A stretch of DNA of 26,984 nt from Bact-19 sp038319215 (GTDB taxonomy: Bacteria; Bacteroidota; Bacteroidia; Bacteroidales; ML635J-15): NCBI GenBank assembly GCA_038319215.1, contig JBBQCZ010000038.1:1-26984 (forward strand). Reading direction: 5' to 3'. A model generated the notes under the pieces. The model was not told the origin of the DNA and did no database searches. It worked only from the letters and a program-made list of their open reading frames with translations. The position numbers and the translations under genes are program-made. Shown here in pieces: positions 6,890 to 15,140 of the stretch (the first letter of the stretch is position 1; every line of letters begins with the position of its first letter).

Positions 6890-9727
6890 CTAAAATATCC
6901 CTTTCCTAATCATCATTATCCCATCCAATCTAATTCTGGCGCTTTTAATTAGAGCCTCAAGATTTATTTGTTCTTCAATGGCAATCTGAATTTCGGCAGG
7001 TCGAATGTTTTTGTTTTTTGTTTGTAAAGATTTAAGTCTTGTAATTTCGTGATTCAAAGTATTATTCATTCTTTCAAGTCCATCAGCTATTTCTTTTTCG
7101 CCTAGCTTATCTGCAATTGCTGTAGCTGCTGAAATCATTCTTGGTAGCAAATTTTCCATCAAGGCTTCACTACTCGTAAACTCATCTGTTTTTCCATTAA
7201 TCAACTGTTTATTTAGTTCATCAACTGGATATAAATCTGTTACGTCATTTCCTTTGTAATCGACAACAACTCTGATTGGAGTGTTTGGAAGAAAACGGTC
7301 AACATAAATACTTTTTTCGCCAGCAGTTTCAAGAGCAAAAATTATCTCAATTAATATTGAAGGATTTCCATTCTCTAGAAGTATAGCGAAACTTGCTTCA
7401 GATGTTCCCGATCCCAATACCAAGTCTATTGCTTCGGTTACCATAGGATGATCCCAAGTAAGAAAAGTAATATCTTCTCTGCTTAAGGCACGCTTTCTGT
7501 CAAAAGTAACCGAAAGCCCATTGTTTGGAATTGATGCAAATGTCTCAGTACTAATCTTTGCAGGATGTAACAAGTAGGTTCGGTGAGCAAGGTCTTCCAT
7601 CTCTACGCCAAAATAATCAAAAACCCATGTCATATATAATTCTAAACTTTGGTCTAAATCTTCTGCAATAATTTGATTTACAAGTTTTTCGGCAACCTGA
7701 GGACGAAAAGAATTCATCTCTAGCAATCTGTCTCGACCATTTGCAAGCGTTTGTTTAAGCTCTTTTTGAAAAATTTTAGTGTCATTAATCAAGAAATCGA
7801 GTTGTTTTTCTGATTCTGAAGATGAAAAAGATAAACAAGTTTCTCGGAGTCTATCGCCAAAAAGATACGAAACTTTATTGCCACCTTCGAGGTTCTCTTC
7901 AAATGCATTTAATCCATTATCAAACCATTTTACAAGCATTTCCTGTGGACTTCCTACAATATAAGGAACGTGAATATGAATGTCTTTTTTTTGACCAATT
8001 CTGTCTAATCGACCAATTCGCTGTTCCAATAATTCTGGCAGAAACGGCAAGTCGAACAGCACGAGATGATGTGCAAATTGGAAATTCCTACCTTCGCTGC
8101 CTATTTCAGAACATAGCAATAATCTGGCACCATCAGATTCGGAAAACCATGCTGCATTACGATCGCGTTGAACAATTGTTAAGTCCTCATGAAAAATTGC
8201 AATATTAAATCCAACAAGCAAGGATAAGGCATTTTCTAATGCGAGTACTTTTTCTCTAGTTCGACAGATTAGCAGAACTTTTTCCGATTTTAGCTCCTTC
8301 ATTAGATTAACTAGCCAAATCAATCTAGGGTCTTGCGAAAACTCAAAATAATGACGTGTAGAATCTGCATTAACAGTCTCTATATCTCTCGAAAATTCTT
8401 TTGACAAACGTTGTATGCAAATTCCTTTCTCATGTTCTGCTATAGTTATAGGACATAAATGGGCTTTACGCTTTGGAAATCCTTCCATTGCTGAGCGAGT
8501 ATTTCTAAAAACTACTCTTCCTGGTCCATGCTGGTCGAGCAAATCTTCGATAAGATTATTGCGTGCAGAAACTCCACCTTTAGACAAGGAATCTATTCTT
8601 TTCTTTCCAAAAATATTTTCCAACAAAATCTTATCAGCGGCTTGCAAGCTTTTTCCATCTGTCAAGTTTGCGATAATATTAGCAATTTCTTTATGATCTA
8701 TTGATTCGTTTTTGAAAGTATTGAAGTCGGAATATCTCTCAGGATCTAATAACCGAAGTCGGGCGAAATGACTTTCTAATCCCAATTGTTCGGGGGTTGC
8801 GGTTAAAAGCAATAATCCTTGTGAAAATCTGCTAAGCAAATCGACAACATTATATTCTTTACTTGCTTTATCGACAGCCCATTCTAGATGGTGGGCTTCG
8901 TCAACTACCAGCATGTCCCACTTTGCAGAGATTGCTTGTCTTGCTCTGGTTTCTGAATTTGCCAAAAAGCTAGTGCTGCAAATAATAAGTTGATTATCCA
9001 AAAATGGATTTCCATCGGGTGCTCCTTCATCAAGAGCAGCGCAACGTTCTTCGTCAAAAATATGAAACCACATATTAAATCGTCTTAGGACCTCAACAAA
9101 CCATTGGTGGATAAGCGATTCTGGCACTAAAATCAGTACTCTGGAAATTCGTCCGCTTAAAAGTAAGTGATGCAGAATTAAGCAAGCTTCGATAGTTTTT
9201 CCTAGTCCAACTTGGTCTGAAAGTAAAATGCGTGGAGCATATCTGGAACTAACCTCATGTGCAATATAAAGTTGATGTGGAATAAGGTCAATTCTGGCTC
9301 CAACAAAACCATTTACTGGAGAAATCCTTCTTTTATAATCGAAGTCTAATGTTTTTCTGCGTAAAGCAAAAACCTCTGGCGAATCAACAATTCCCATTTT
9401 AAGTTTTTCGATTACACCATGTTTATCAGTCACATCTCCAAGTTCTGACTCTGGTAATACTCTTCCCTGGCCGCAATAGATGAAAATATTATTTGTCTCT
9501 TTTACGCTCTCTATCAACAATTTATGATTATTCTTATCTATGACAGTATCACCAACTTTAAAAACCACCCTTCGTAAGGGAGCGTTTTCTATTGAGTAAA
9601 GTCGGGTTTCTCCCGCAACCGGAAAAATTACTTGCACTCTGTTTTTACTGACCTCTGTAACTGTTCCCACTCCAAGTTCAGGTTCTCCCTCACTAGTCCA
9701 TCTTTGATCGGTAAAAAAATCAGCCAT
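6890..9727 (-). CDS. rapA: RapA/HepA, RNA polymerase-associated Swi2/Snf2 ATPase
   Basis: RapA is a Swi2/Snf2 translocase that binds RNA polymerase and helps recycle it after termination. The 945 residues align by eye with E. coli RapA (968 aa) from end to end. N-terminal Tudor-like domains occupy about 1-100 (start motif DQRWTSEGEPELGVGTV). Walker A is DQVGLGKT (171-178) and the DEAH box is 276-279. LLTATPEQLG and ESHFARLRLLDPERY come next. The second RecA lobe carries SEIGSEGRNFQFAHH and EQRIGRLDRIGQ. The RapA-specific C-terminal region ends in RLDGIMMIRKG. It stands alone between an outward-facing csp gene and the AbiE pair. RapA is best known from Gammaproteobacteria, so horizontal acquisition is possible. 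Start ATG 9727 matches the family N-terminus. Confidence 0.93.
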   Translation of the reverse strand: MADFFTDQRWTSEGEPELGVGTVTEVSKNRVQVIFPVAGETRLYSIENAPLRRVVFKVGDTVIDKNNHKLLIESVKETNNIFIYCGQGRVLPESELGDVTDKHGVIEKLKMGIVDSPEVFALRRKTLDFDYKRRISPVNGFVGARIDLIPHQLYIAHEVSSRYAPRILLSDQVGLGKTIEACLILHHLLLSGRISRVLILVPESLIHQWFVEVLRRFNMWFHIFDEERCAALDEGAPDGNPFLDNQLIICSTSFLANSETRARQAISAKWDMLVVDEAHHLEWAVDKASKEYNVVDLLSRFSQGLLLLTATPEQLGLESHFARLRLLDPERYSDFNTFKNESIDHKEIANIIANLTDGKSLQAADKILLENIFGKKRIDSLSKGGVSARNNLIEDLLDQHGPGRVVFRNTRSAMEGFPKRKAHLCPITIAEHEKGICIQRLSKEFSRDIETVNADSTRHYFEFSQDPRLIWLVNLMKELKSEKVLLICRTREKVLALENALSLLVGFNIAIFHEDLTIVQRDRNAAWFSESDGARLLLCSEIGSEGRNFQFAHHLVLFDLPFLPELLEQRIGRLDRIGQKKDIHIHVPYIVGSPQEMLVKWFDNGLNAFEENLEGGNKVSYLFGDRLRETCLSFSSSESEKQLDFLINDTKIFQKELKQTLANGRDRLLEMNSFRPQVAEKLVNQIIAEDLDQSLELYMTWVFDYFGVEMEDLAHRTYLLHPAKISTETFASIPNNGLSVTFDRKRALSREDITFLTWDHPMVTEAIDLVLGSGTSEASFAILLENGNPSILIEIIFALETAGEKSIYVDRFLPNTPIRVVVDYKGNDVTDLYPVDELNKQLINGKTDEFTSSEALMENLLPRMISAATAIADKLGEKEIADGLERMNNTLNHEITRLKSLQTKNKNIRPAEIQIAIEEQINLEALIKSARIRLDGIMMIRKGIF

Positions 9728-9756
9728 TTTTGTAGTTTATTGATTTGATAATTCTA

Positions 9757-9764
9757 CAAAAATA
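9757..9764 (-). promoter_or_regulatory. putative -7 element for rapA
   Basis: On the minus strand the sequence reads TATTTTTG, fitting TAnnTTTG, 29 bp before the rapA ATG. No -33 box is obvious. Confidence 0.4.
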
Positions 9765-9817
9765 CTAAAATCTTTACAGGAGAGATTTATAATTATGTTT
9801 TTATGGATACGGGGCTT

Positions 9818-9892
9818 CGAGACAATTTCGGTGAAAAATCGAAATCCCTCAGCCACCTTAGATGCGAGACAATTTCGGTGAAAAATCGAAAT
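9818..9892. repeat. pair of 28-bp stem-loop repeats
   Basis: Two identical 28-bp direct copies lie at 9818-9845 and 9865-9892, 19 bp apart. Each contains an inverted repeat ATTTCG-N9-CGAAAT, so each can form a small hairpin. They lie in the intergenic stretch between the divergent rapA and AbiE genes. The rest of 9728-10014 is AT-rich, with a short CAAA run and no gene. Confidence 0.9.
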
Positions 9893-9974
9893 TCTTCATT
9901 CATATTTTAAAATGCAATATGGTGAATTTAAAAAAACAAACAAACAAATTTGGCAATGACGTTGGTGTTTTTTT

Positions 9975-10006
9975 ATTCACATAAAATTGGATTTTTCGCA
10001 ATGTGG
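9975..10006. repeat. direct repeat, copy upstream of rapA
   Basis: This is the partner of 6731-6780. It reads ATTCA, two bases, TAAAATTGGATTTTT (9982-9996), then CGCAATGTGG. The shared core is 15 identical bases plus flanking matches. It ends nine bases before the AbiE operator-like inverted repeat. Confidence 0.7.
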
Positions 10007-10014
10007 AATGCTAA

Positions 10015-10047
10015 ATATTGACAGTAAATATGATTTATTGTCAATAT
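10015..10047. promoter_or_regulatory. inverted repeat, putative AbiEi operator
   Basis: Two 14-bp arms, ATATTGACAGTAAA (10015-10028) and TTTATTGTCAATAT (10034-10047), are reverse complements with one mismatch around a 5-bp centre. The element ends 5 bp before the -7 box at 10053, so a bound protein would cover the -33 region. AbiEi-family antitoxins are known to repress their operon by binding inverted repeats in its promoter. Confidence 0.72.
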
Positions 10048-10052
10048 ATAGT

Positions 10053-10060
10053 TATATTTG
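10053..10060 (+). promoter_or_regulatory. putative -7 element of the AbiE operon
   Basis: TATATTTG fits TAnnTTTG, lies directly after the inverted repeat and 16 bp before ATG 10077. This implies a very short leader and supports the start at 10077 rather than an upstream one. Confidence 0.5.
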
Positions 10061-10076
10061 TAAGAATATTTATAAA

Positions 10077-10793
10077 ATGCGACAGTTGGATTTACATACT
10101 ATTGAGCTTCAAGCTGAATATGGAAATAAAGAATATTTTCATGTAGAAGATTTGTTTGATTTTTATTTGTCTTATGAACCAGCTATTGCCAAATCTGCTG
10201 TAAATTGGAGAATACACACTTTGGTAAATAAAGGTATTATCAAAAGAATTGGTAGAGGAAAGTATAAATATGGAAAAGAAAATATCTTTACGCCTCAGAT
10301 TTCTCAGAAAGCAAAGAAGATAAATCAGCACGTGAGAGTGAATTTTCCATATTTAAACTATATAATTTGGCATATTAGTGAAATAAATTCGTTATCGCAA
10401 CATCTTATTAACAAAGATACTTACTATGTTGAAGTTGAAAAGGATGCTATTGATGCAGTATTCGAACAACTTCGAGAAAAGTTTAAGTATGTTTTAAGAA
10501 TGAAAACAAACGAGGATGTATATTTTGGTGAGATTGTAATTGTTGTTCGTTCGTTAGTAACTGGTTCCCCAACTCAAATAGTAAATAAAGTTTCCACCAT
10601 AACTATTGAAAAGCTGTTGGTTGATTTGTTCTCAGATAAAGAGTTTGCATTTTCACAAGGATACGAGTTAACACATATCTTTAATAATGCTTTTTCAAAA
10701 TACACAATAAATATTGACAAACTTTTAAGATATGCTAGCAGAAAGGCGAAGAAAAATGAGATTTCTGAATTTATTGAAACCATAAAATTATAG
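10077..10793 (+). CDS. AbiEi-like / DUF6577-type antitoxin, winged-helix protein
   Basis: The preferred product is 238 aa. Its first part (about residues 20-66) looks like a winged helix-turn-helix, with KSAVNWRIHTLVNKGIIKRI as recognition region and RGKYKYG as wing. The rest (about 75-238) is a mixed domain as found in AbiEi-like antitoxins, which bind DNA and counter the AbiEii nucleotidyltransferase. The assignment rests on this fold and on the AbiEii-family gene 35 bp downstream. Overall similarity to characterised AbiEi is not obvious, and it resembles what I recall as DUF6577. An upstream ATG at 9987 would add 30 residues, but the operator-like repeat and -7 box would then lie inside the gene. 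Confidence 0.68.
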   Translation: MRQLDLHTIELQAEYGNKEYFHVEDLFDFYLSYEPAIAKSAVNWRIHTLVNKGIIKRIGRGKYKYGKENIFTPQISQKAKKINQHVRVNFPYLNYIIWHISEINSLSQHLINKDTYYVEVEKDAIDAVFEQLREKFKYVLRMKTNEDVYFGEIVIVVRSLVTGSPTQIVNKVSTITIEKLLVDLFSDKEFAFSQGYELTHIFNNAFSKYTINIDKLLRYASRKAKKNEISEFIETIKL

Positions 10794-10828
10794 TACTGTA
10801 AATTTATTATCACAATTATAATAGAATA

Positions 10829-11890
10829 ATGATACAAGAAACTTGCACTTCAAATGAGTGGATTGCAGAAATATCTAGGATAAATAAAGCGGATAAAGGA
10901 TTGGTTCAAAAACTTATTAGGGCTCTAATATTGTTAGAAGGACTTTGTGAATCCAATCTCAAGTTTGTGTTTAAGGGTGGAACTTCATTAATGTTGTTAT
11001 TTAATAATACAAAAAGGCTTTCGATTGATATTGATATTGTTGTTACTGAGCAAGTTGATAATATAGACGAATTACTATTAGAGATTGCGATGAAAAAAGG
11101 TTTTATTCGTGTAGAAGAACAACATAGAACTGTAAATAGTGAAATAAAAAAGGCACATTATAAGTTCTTTTTCCAAAACTCACTAAAAATCAATGATGTA
11201 GAATTTATTCTGATTGACATATTATTTGAAGAAATGCATTATAACAAAATTGTTAGAACTCAAATTAAGTCAACATTTGTTAAGCAGGAAGGCGAAATTA
11301 TAGAAACAATAACTCCTGATTTTAATAATATTATGGGGGACAAGTTGACAGCTTTTGCTTCGAATACCACGGGTATTCCCTATTACAAAAAAGGAAAACC
11401 TATGGGACAAGAGATTGTCAAACAATTATATGATATTGGAAATTTATTTGAGGAAATAGATGATGTTGTATCTATCAAATCTGTTTTTTTTAATTTTGCA
11501 CTTGTCGAACTAAAATACCGCAATTTGGAAAATGATGTAAATGTAGTTTTTAATGACATTGTTGAAAACTGTTTATCTATATCACTACGAAAACAAGTTG
11601 GAAAGGCTAATTTGGAGGTTTTACTTTTGGGGTTAAAACAGATTACAAGTTATATATTTTCAGAAACATATCATATTGAAAAGGCAACTGTACATGCTGC
11701 GAGAACTGCTTACTTAGTTGCGTTAATGCAAATTGGGAATATTATTGAGCGGTATAATGCCCTTGAAGATATGGCTACTTGGCAAATATTGCAACCTAAT
11801 GATACAAAACTAAACAAATTGAAAAAAAATAATCCAGAGGCATTTTACTATTGGTTTAAGTATTATTCATTAAGTGAGAAATTATATTAA
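10829..11890 (+). CDS. AbiEii/AbiGii-family nucleotidyltransferase toxin
   Basis: This 353-residue protein belongs to the DUF1814/AbiEii group of the DNA polymerase beta-like nucleotidyltransferase superfamily. These are the toxins of type IV toxin-antitoxin and abortive-infection systems, some of which modify tRNA 3' ends. The signature is FKGGTSL (residues 48-54) followed by RLSIDIDI (63-70), with metal-binding D67 and D69. Later conserved blocks are DKLTAF (171-176) and KQLYDIGNLFE (198-208). These key residues look intact, so the toxin may be active. It follows the antitoxin by 35 bp and probably shares its promoter. The phage-defence role is inferred from the family. The exact target is unknown. 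Confidence 0.88.
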   Translation: MIQETCTSNEWIAEISRINKADKGLVQKLIRALILLEGLCESNLKFVFKGGTSLMLLFNNTKRLSIDIDIVVTEQVDNIDELLLEIAMKKGFIRVEEQHRTVNSEIKKAHYKFFFQNSLKINDVEFILIDILFEEMHYNKIVRTQIKSTFVKQEGEIIETITPDFNNIMGDKLTAFASNTTGIPYYKKGKPMGQEIVKQLYDIGNLFEEIDDVVSIKSVFFNFALVELKYRNLENDVNVVFNDIVENCLSISLRKQVGKANLEVLLLGLKQITSYIFSETYHIEKATVHAARTAYLVALMQIGNIIERYNALEDMATWQILQPNDTKLNKLKKNNPEAFYYWFKYYSLSEKLY

Positions 11891-11940
11891 TAAAACAAAA
11901 TAAAACTTTTGACTAACTTTACTTAAAATTACTTTTAATA

Positions 11941-12732
11941 ATGTGTGGACGATTTATTCTTGTGCAGAAACTAGAAAAGCTTGAAGCTCGTTATAATGCT
12001 ACGGCTGTTCCAGGGCTGGAGTTTAAGCCGTCGTACAATATTTCGCCCGGAAAAACATCTTTGATAATAGCTTTGGATGCACCGGATAAAATTATGTCGG
12101 CAGTTTTTGGATTAACGCCTTTTTGGTCGGATAAAGAGATGTATTTGTTTAATGCTCGTGCCGAAGGTGATCGAAACAAGGAGAATAATCCTGATTTTCG
12201 TGGAGCAATGGGTATTATAAATAAACCAGCATTTCGAAAACCTATACGCTCACAACGTTGTCTAATTCCGGCCGATGCATTTATTGAGGGAACCACACTC
12301 GACGGACTTTCAAAGCCATTTCTTGTTTTCTTGAAGGACAAAGTGCGACCTTTTTCATTTGCTGGAATTTATGATGATTGGAAAAACCCAAAGACAAACG
12401 AGACAATACGTACATTTTCTATCATCACAACAACTGCTAACAGTTTATTGCAATCTATTCCACACCATCGCTCGCCTGTAATACTAAATTCGTGGCAAGA
12501 AAAAAAATGGATTAGCGACAAAACGGCCTTAACCGACATAACCGATATGCTTTTTCCTTATAAAGCCGAGCTTATGGATGCTTATCCAATTTCAGATAAT
12601 ATAAAAGATCCTAAAAATGACAATGCCGATTTAATAAAATCATGCGGGGATAATTTAAATTCGGACACCAAGATTAATGTTAAAGATAGATTGCATAGAC
12701 AGGGTTTTGGGAGAAATAATCGTAGTTTTTAG
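11941..12732 (+). CDS. SRAP-domain abasic-site processing protein (YedK/HMCES)
   Basis: The 263-residue protein starts MCGRF, which exposes Cys2 after methionine removal. HMCES/YedK proteins use this cysteine to form a thiazolidine crosslink to abasic sites in single-stranded DNA, shielding them during replication. The other active-site residues are visible: N71 (FNARAEG), E116 (DAFIEG) and H175 (PHHRSPVIL). The start is fixed by the need for Cys2. Beyond about residue 220 the tail is polar and basic and not part of the core fold. It follows the toxin gene by 50 bp, but belongs to a common housekeeping family. No LexA box was recognised upstream. Confidence 0.93.
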   Translation: MCGRFILVQKLEKLEARYNATAVPGLEFKPSYNISPGKTSLIIALDAPDKIMSAVFGLTPFWSDKEMYLFNARAEGDRNKENNPDFRGAMGIINKPAFRKPIRSQRCLIPADAFIEGTTLDGLSKPFLVFLKDKVRPFSFAGIYDDWKNPKTNETIRTFSIITTTANSLLQSIPHHRSPVILNSWQEKKWISDKTALTDITDMLFPYKAELMDAYPISDNIKDPKNDNADLIKSCGDNLNSDTKINVKDRLHRQGFGRNNRSF

Positions 12733-12770
12733 TGGAAACATAATCTAAATTTTGTTGAATAAATCTAAAA

Positions 12771-12796
12771 ATGCTTTGAACAAGAGCATATTTTTT
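12771..12796 (+). terminator. possible weak terminator after SRAP gene
   Basis: A 5-bp stem ATGCT/AGCAT with a 9-nt loop is followed by A then T6. The stem is short and the call is uncertain. Confidence 0.4.
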
Positions 12797-12825
12797 GCAA
12801 ATTTGCGAACTCTAAAATCAAAATA

Positions 12826-13818
12826 GTGAAAAAAATTAGCTTATTATTCTTTGTACTTGTTTATTCTCTGACATTATTTTCTCAAGAAAATATACTTCCA
12901 AAAGTCGTAGATACTGTTAAGAGCGGTAATTATTATGTTGTCTTGTTCAATAATCAAACCTGGAGCTACGTAAACCACGATAGTATTATTGAATTAGTTA
13001 AAATTAAAGATTCGGTAAAGCTTTATCAATTTATATTGACACAAAAATTATTTAAACCTGACAGCTTAACGGTTTTTTCTGAAAAGTGGGACACTGTAAA
13101 TATTTTTGCTTATGGTGGTATGGATTCTAAAAGAACACAAGATACTTTGGCGATTCCGCTAATATCTGATACTTCAAAGTTCGTTTTGCCGGTAGTTGGA
13201 TGGATTCAAGGTGGATTTGGCTGGAGGCATGGTTATCGACATAATGCGGTTGATATAAATTTGAAAACCGGAGATACTGTTGTGTCTGCTTTTGATGGAA
13301 TTGTTAGGTATGCGGGTTGGAATTTGGGTGGTTATGGATATTTGGTAATTATTCGACATTATAATGGCTTAGAAACTTATTATGCGCATCTATCAAAACT
13401 TCAGTGTAAAAATAATCAACCCGTAAAAGCTGGGCAGCTTATTGGACTTGGTGGCAGTACAGGACGATCTTATGCTCCACATTTACATTTCGAAACTAGA
13501 TTTAAAGATAATCCTTTCGATCCTATGATTTTTATAAACTTCGAGGCAAAATCTCTTAAAACTGATACATTAGTACTGCTTCCAACAATTTTTACTCACA
13601 TTCCTCAGGCTGCATCTTATACTCCAGGCACTTATACTCAGGTTTCTGGATATGATGGCGTAACAGTCTCAAACGGTGATGTGCATATTGTGAAAAGTGG
13701 CGATACTTTGTGGGGAATATCACGTAAATACGGCGTATCTATAACTTATCTATGCTCACTGAATGGAATTACAGAAAATACAACATTGAATTTAGGCCAG
13801 AAAATTAGGATAAAATAA
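12826..13818 (+). CDS. M23 metallopeptidase with C-terminal LysM
   Basis: The 330-residue protein is exported by a signal peptide (about 1-20, ending LFSQ). A lysostaphin-type M23 endopeptidase domain spans about 120-235. Zinc and catalytic residues are H139 and D143 (HNAVD), H188 (YYAHLS) and H219/H221 (HLHFE). One LysM module (about 285-330, HIVKSGDTLWGISRKYG) should bind peptidoglycan. The expected role is cleavage of peptide crosslinks in the periplasm. M23 before LysM is common in Bacteroidota. The start is GTG at 12826, which gives the MKKISLLFF signal sequence. It precedes the NamZ-type gene on the same strand, which fits a cell-wall cluster. Confidence 0.9.
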   Translation: MKKISLLFFVLVYSLTLFSQENILPKVVDTVKSGNYYVVLFNNQTWSYVNHDSIIELVKIKDSVKLYQFILTQKLFKPDSLTVFSEKWDTVNIFAYGGMDSKRTQDTLAIPLISDTSKFVLPVVGWIQGGFGWRHGYRHNAVDINLKTGDTVVSAFDGIVRYAGWNLGGYGYLVIIRHYNGLETYYAHLSKLQCKNNQPVKAGQLIGLGGSTGRSYAPHLHFETRFKDNPFDPMIFINFEAKSLKTDTLVLLPTIFTHIPQAASYTPGTYTQVSGYDGVTVSNGDVHIVKSGDTLWGISRKYGVSITYLCSLNGITENTTLNLGQKIRIK

Positions 13819-13883
13819 AAGAAATTAACAAATTTTTGTTTCTAACTAGTAACTAGTTTTATGTTTACTGATAAATTTGTTTA

Positions 13884-13891
13884 TATTTTTG
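13884..13891 (+). promoter_or_regulatory. putative -7 element before namZ-like gene
   Basis: TATTTTTG fits TAnnTTTG, 16 bp before ATG 13908. A second match, TAAATTTG, lies at 13872-13879. The true one cannot be decided from sequence. Confidence 0.35.
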
Positions 13892-13907
13892 TCTCAAATT
13901 GCTAATA

Positions 13908-15140
13908 ATGAAGAAATTTTTACCTCTTTTAATTGTTGTTATTACTGGTTTGATTTGTTGCAATAATACTGCGAAATCTAATCAAGAACAAGAAGCAAAA
14001 TCTCAAGAAATTGCTGCCGATACTACTGTTTATCCTGGAATTTATCAAACTGAATTATATTTAAAATTGCTTGATGGGAAAAAAATCGGAATTGTCAGTA
14101 ATCAAACTGGTGAGATAAATGGAATTCATCTTGTTGATACTCTAATGTCGTTGGGCCAAAATGTGGTAAAAGTTTTTTGTCCTGAACATGGTTTTAGGGG
14201 AACTGAGGATGCGGGTGCAAAGGTTGACAATTCTACAGATGTAAAAACTGGTCTGCCGATAATTTCGCTTTATGGTAAAAACAAAAAACCTTATGCCGAG
14301 CAACTTGCTGATATTGAAGTAGTTGTGTTTGATTTGCAGGATGTGGGGGTGCGATTCTATACTTATATTTCTACTTTGCATTATGTTATGGAGGCTTGTG
14401 CCGAGAATAATATCCCTGTAATAATTCTCGATCGCCCAAATCCTAATGCATATTATATTGACGGACCAGTACTTGACACTGCAAATTATCGCTCATTTAT
14501 TGGAATGCACCCAGTTCCCGTGGTTTATGGAATGACAATAGGCGAATATGGTAAAATGATAAATGGTGAAAAATGGCTTAGCAACGGAATTAAATGTGAT
14601 TTAACAGTTATCCCTTGCAAGAACTATTCTCATGATTCAAAATATTTATTACCGGTAAAACCATCTCCAAATTTGCCAAACGATAGGTCAATTGAGCTTT
14701 ATCCAAGTTTGTGCTTTTTTGAATCAACAATTTTGAGCGTTGGACGAGGTACCGATAAGCAATTCCAAATATTAGGTCATCCTTTATATAACTCAGTTCC
14801 GGAAGCTTCATTCTCCTTCACCCCAATGCCAAACAAAGGAGCGTCTAATCCGGTATTAAATGGAGAATTGTGCTATGGTTTTGATTTGTCGAAAGATAAT
14901 TCTGTATTTCAATGGACGGATAATCAGCTAAATATTGGAGTAATAATTGAAATGTATAAATTGTTTCCTGATAAAGAAAGTTTCTTTAAAAAGTCAAATT
15001 CAATTGAGCTATTATCTGGCAATGCGGATTTTAGAAAGCAAATACAAAACGGAACAAGCGAAGAGGAAATTCGTATAACATGGCAGCAGGGATTAGAAAA
15101 CTTCAAAGAAACAAGATTAAAATATTTAATTTATGAATAA
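13908..15140 (+). CDS. namZ: DUF1343 / NamZ-type exo-beta-N-acetylmuramidase lipoprotein
   Basis: Members of the DUF1343 family include the exo-N-acetylmuramidase NamZ, which removes MurNAc from peptidoglycan fragments. Family blocks are visible: IGIVSNQTGE, FCPEHGFRGTEDAG, FDLQDVGVRFYTYIST, DRPNP, PNLPNDRSIELYPSLCFFE and SVGRGTDKQF. The N-terminus MKKFLPLLIVVITGLICC looks like a lipoprotein signal, although residues before Cys are not a textbook lipobox. A TTG at 13899 would add three residues, and ATG 13908 gives a cleaner signal. The stop overlaps the ATG of the next gene, so the two are probably translationally coupled. With the M23-LysM gene upstream this suggests wall turnover or scavenging. 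The gene symbol is by family only. Confidence 0.87.
   Translation: MKKFLPLLIVVITGLICCNNTAKSNQEQEAKSQEIAADTTVYPGIYQTELYLKLLDGKKIGIVSNQTGEINGIHLVDTLMSLGQNVVKVFCPEHGFRGTEDAGAKVDNSTDVKTGLPIISLYGKNKKPYAEQLADIEVVVFDLQDVGVRFYTYISTLHYVMEACAENNIPVIILDRPNPNAYYIDGPVLDTANYRSFIGMHPVPVVYGMTIGEYGKMINGEKWLSNGIKCDLTVIPCKNYSHDSKYLLPVKPSPNLPNDRSIELYPSLCFFESTILSVGRGTDKQFQILGHPLYNSVPEASFSFTPMPNKGASNPVLNGELCYGFDLSKDNSVFQWTDNQLNIGVIIEMYKLFPDKESFFKKSNSIELLSGNADFRKQIQNGTSEEEIRITWQQGLENFKETRLKYLIYE

Noticed and set aside
9987..10076. Upstream start of the antitoxin gene
   Set aside because: It would place the inverted repeat and -7 box within the coding region. The residues are not part of the winged-helix fold.
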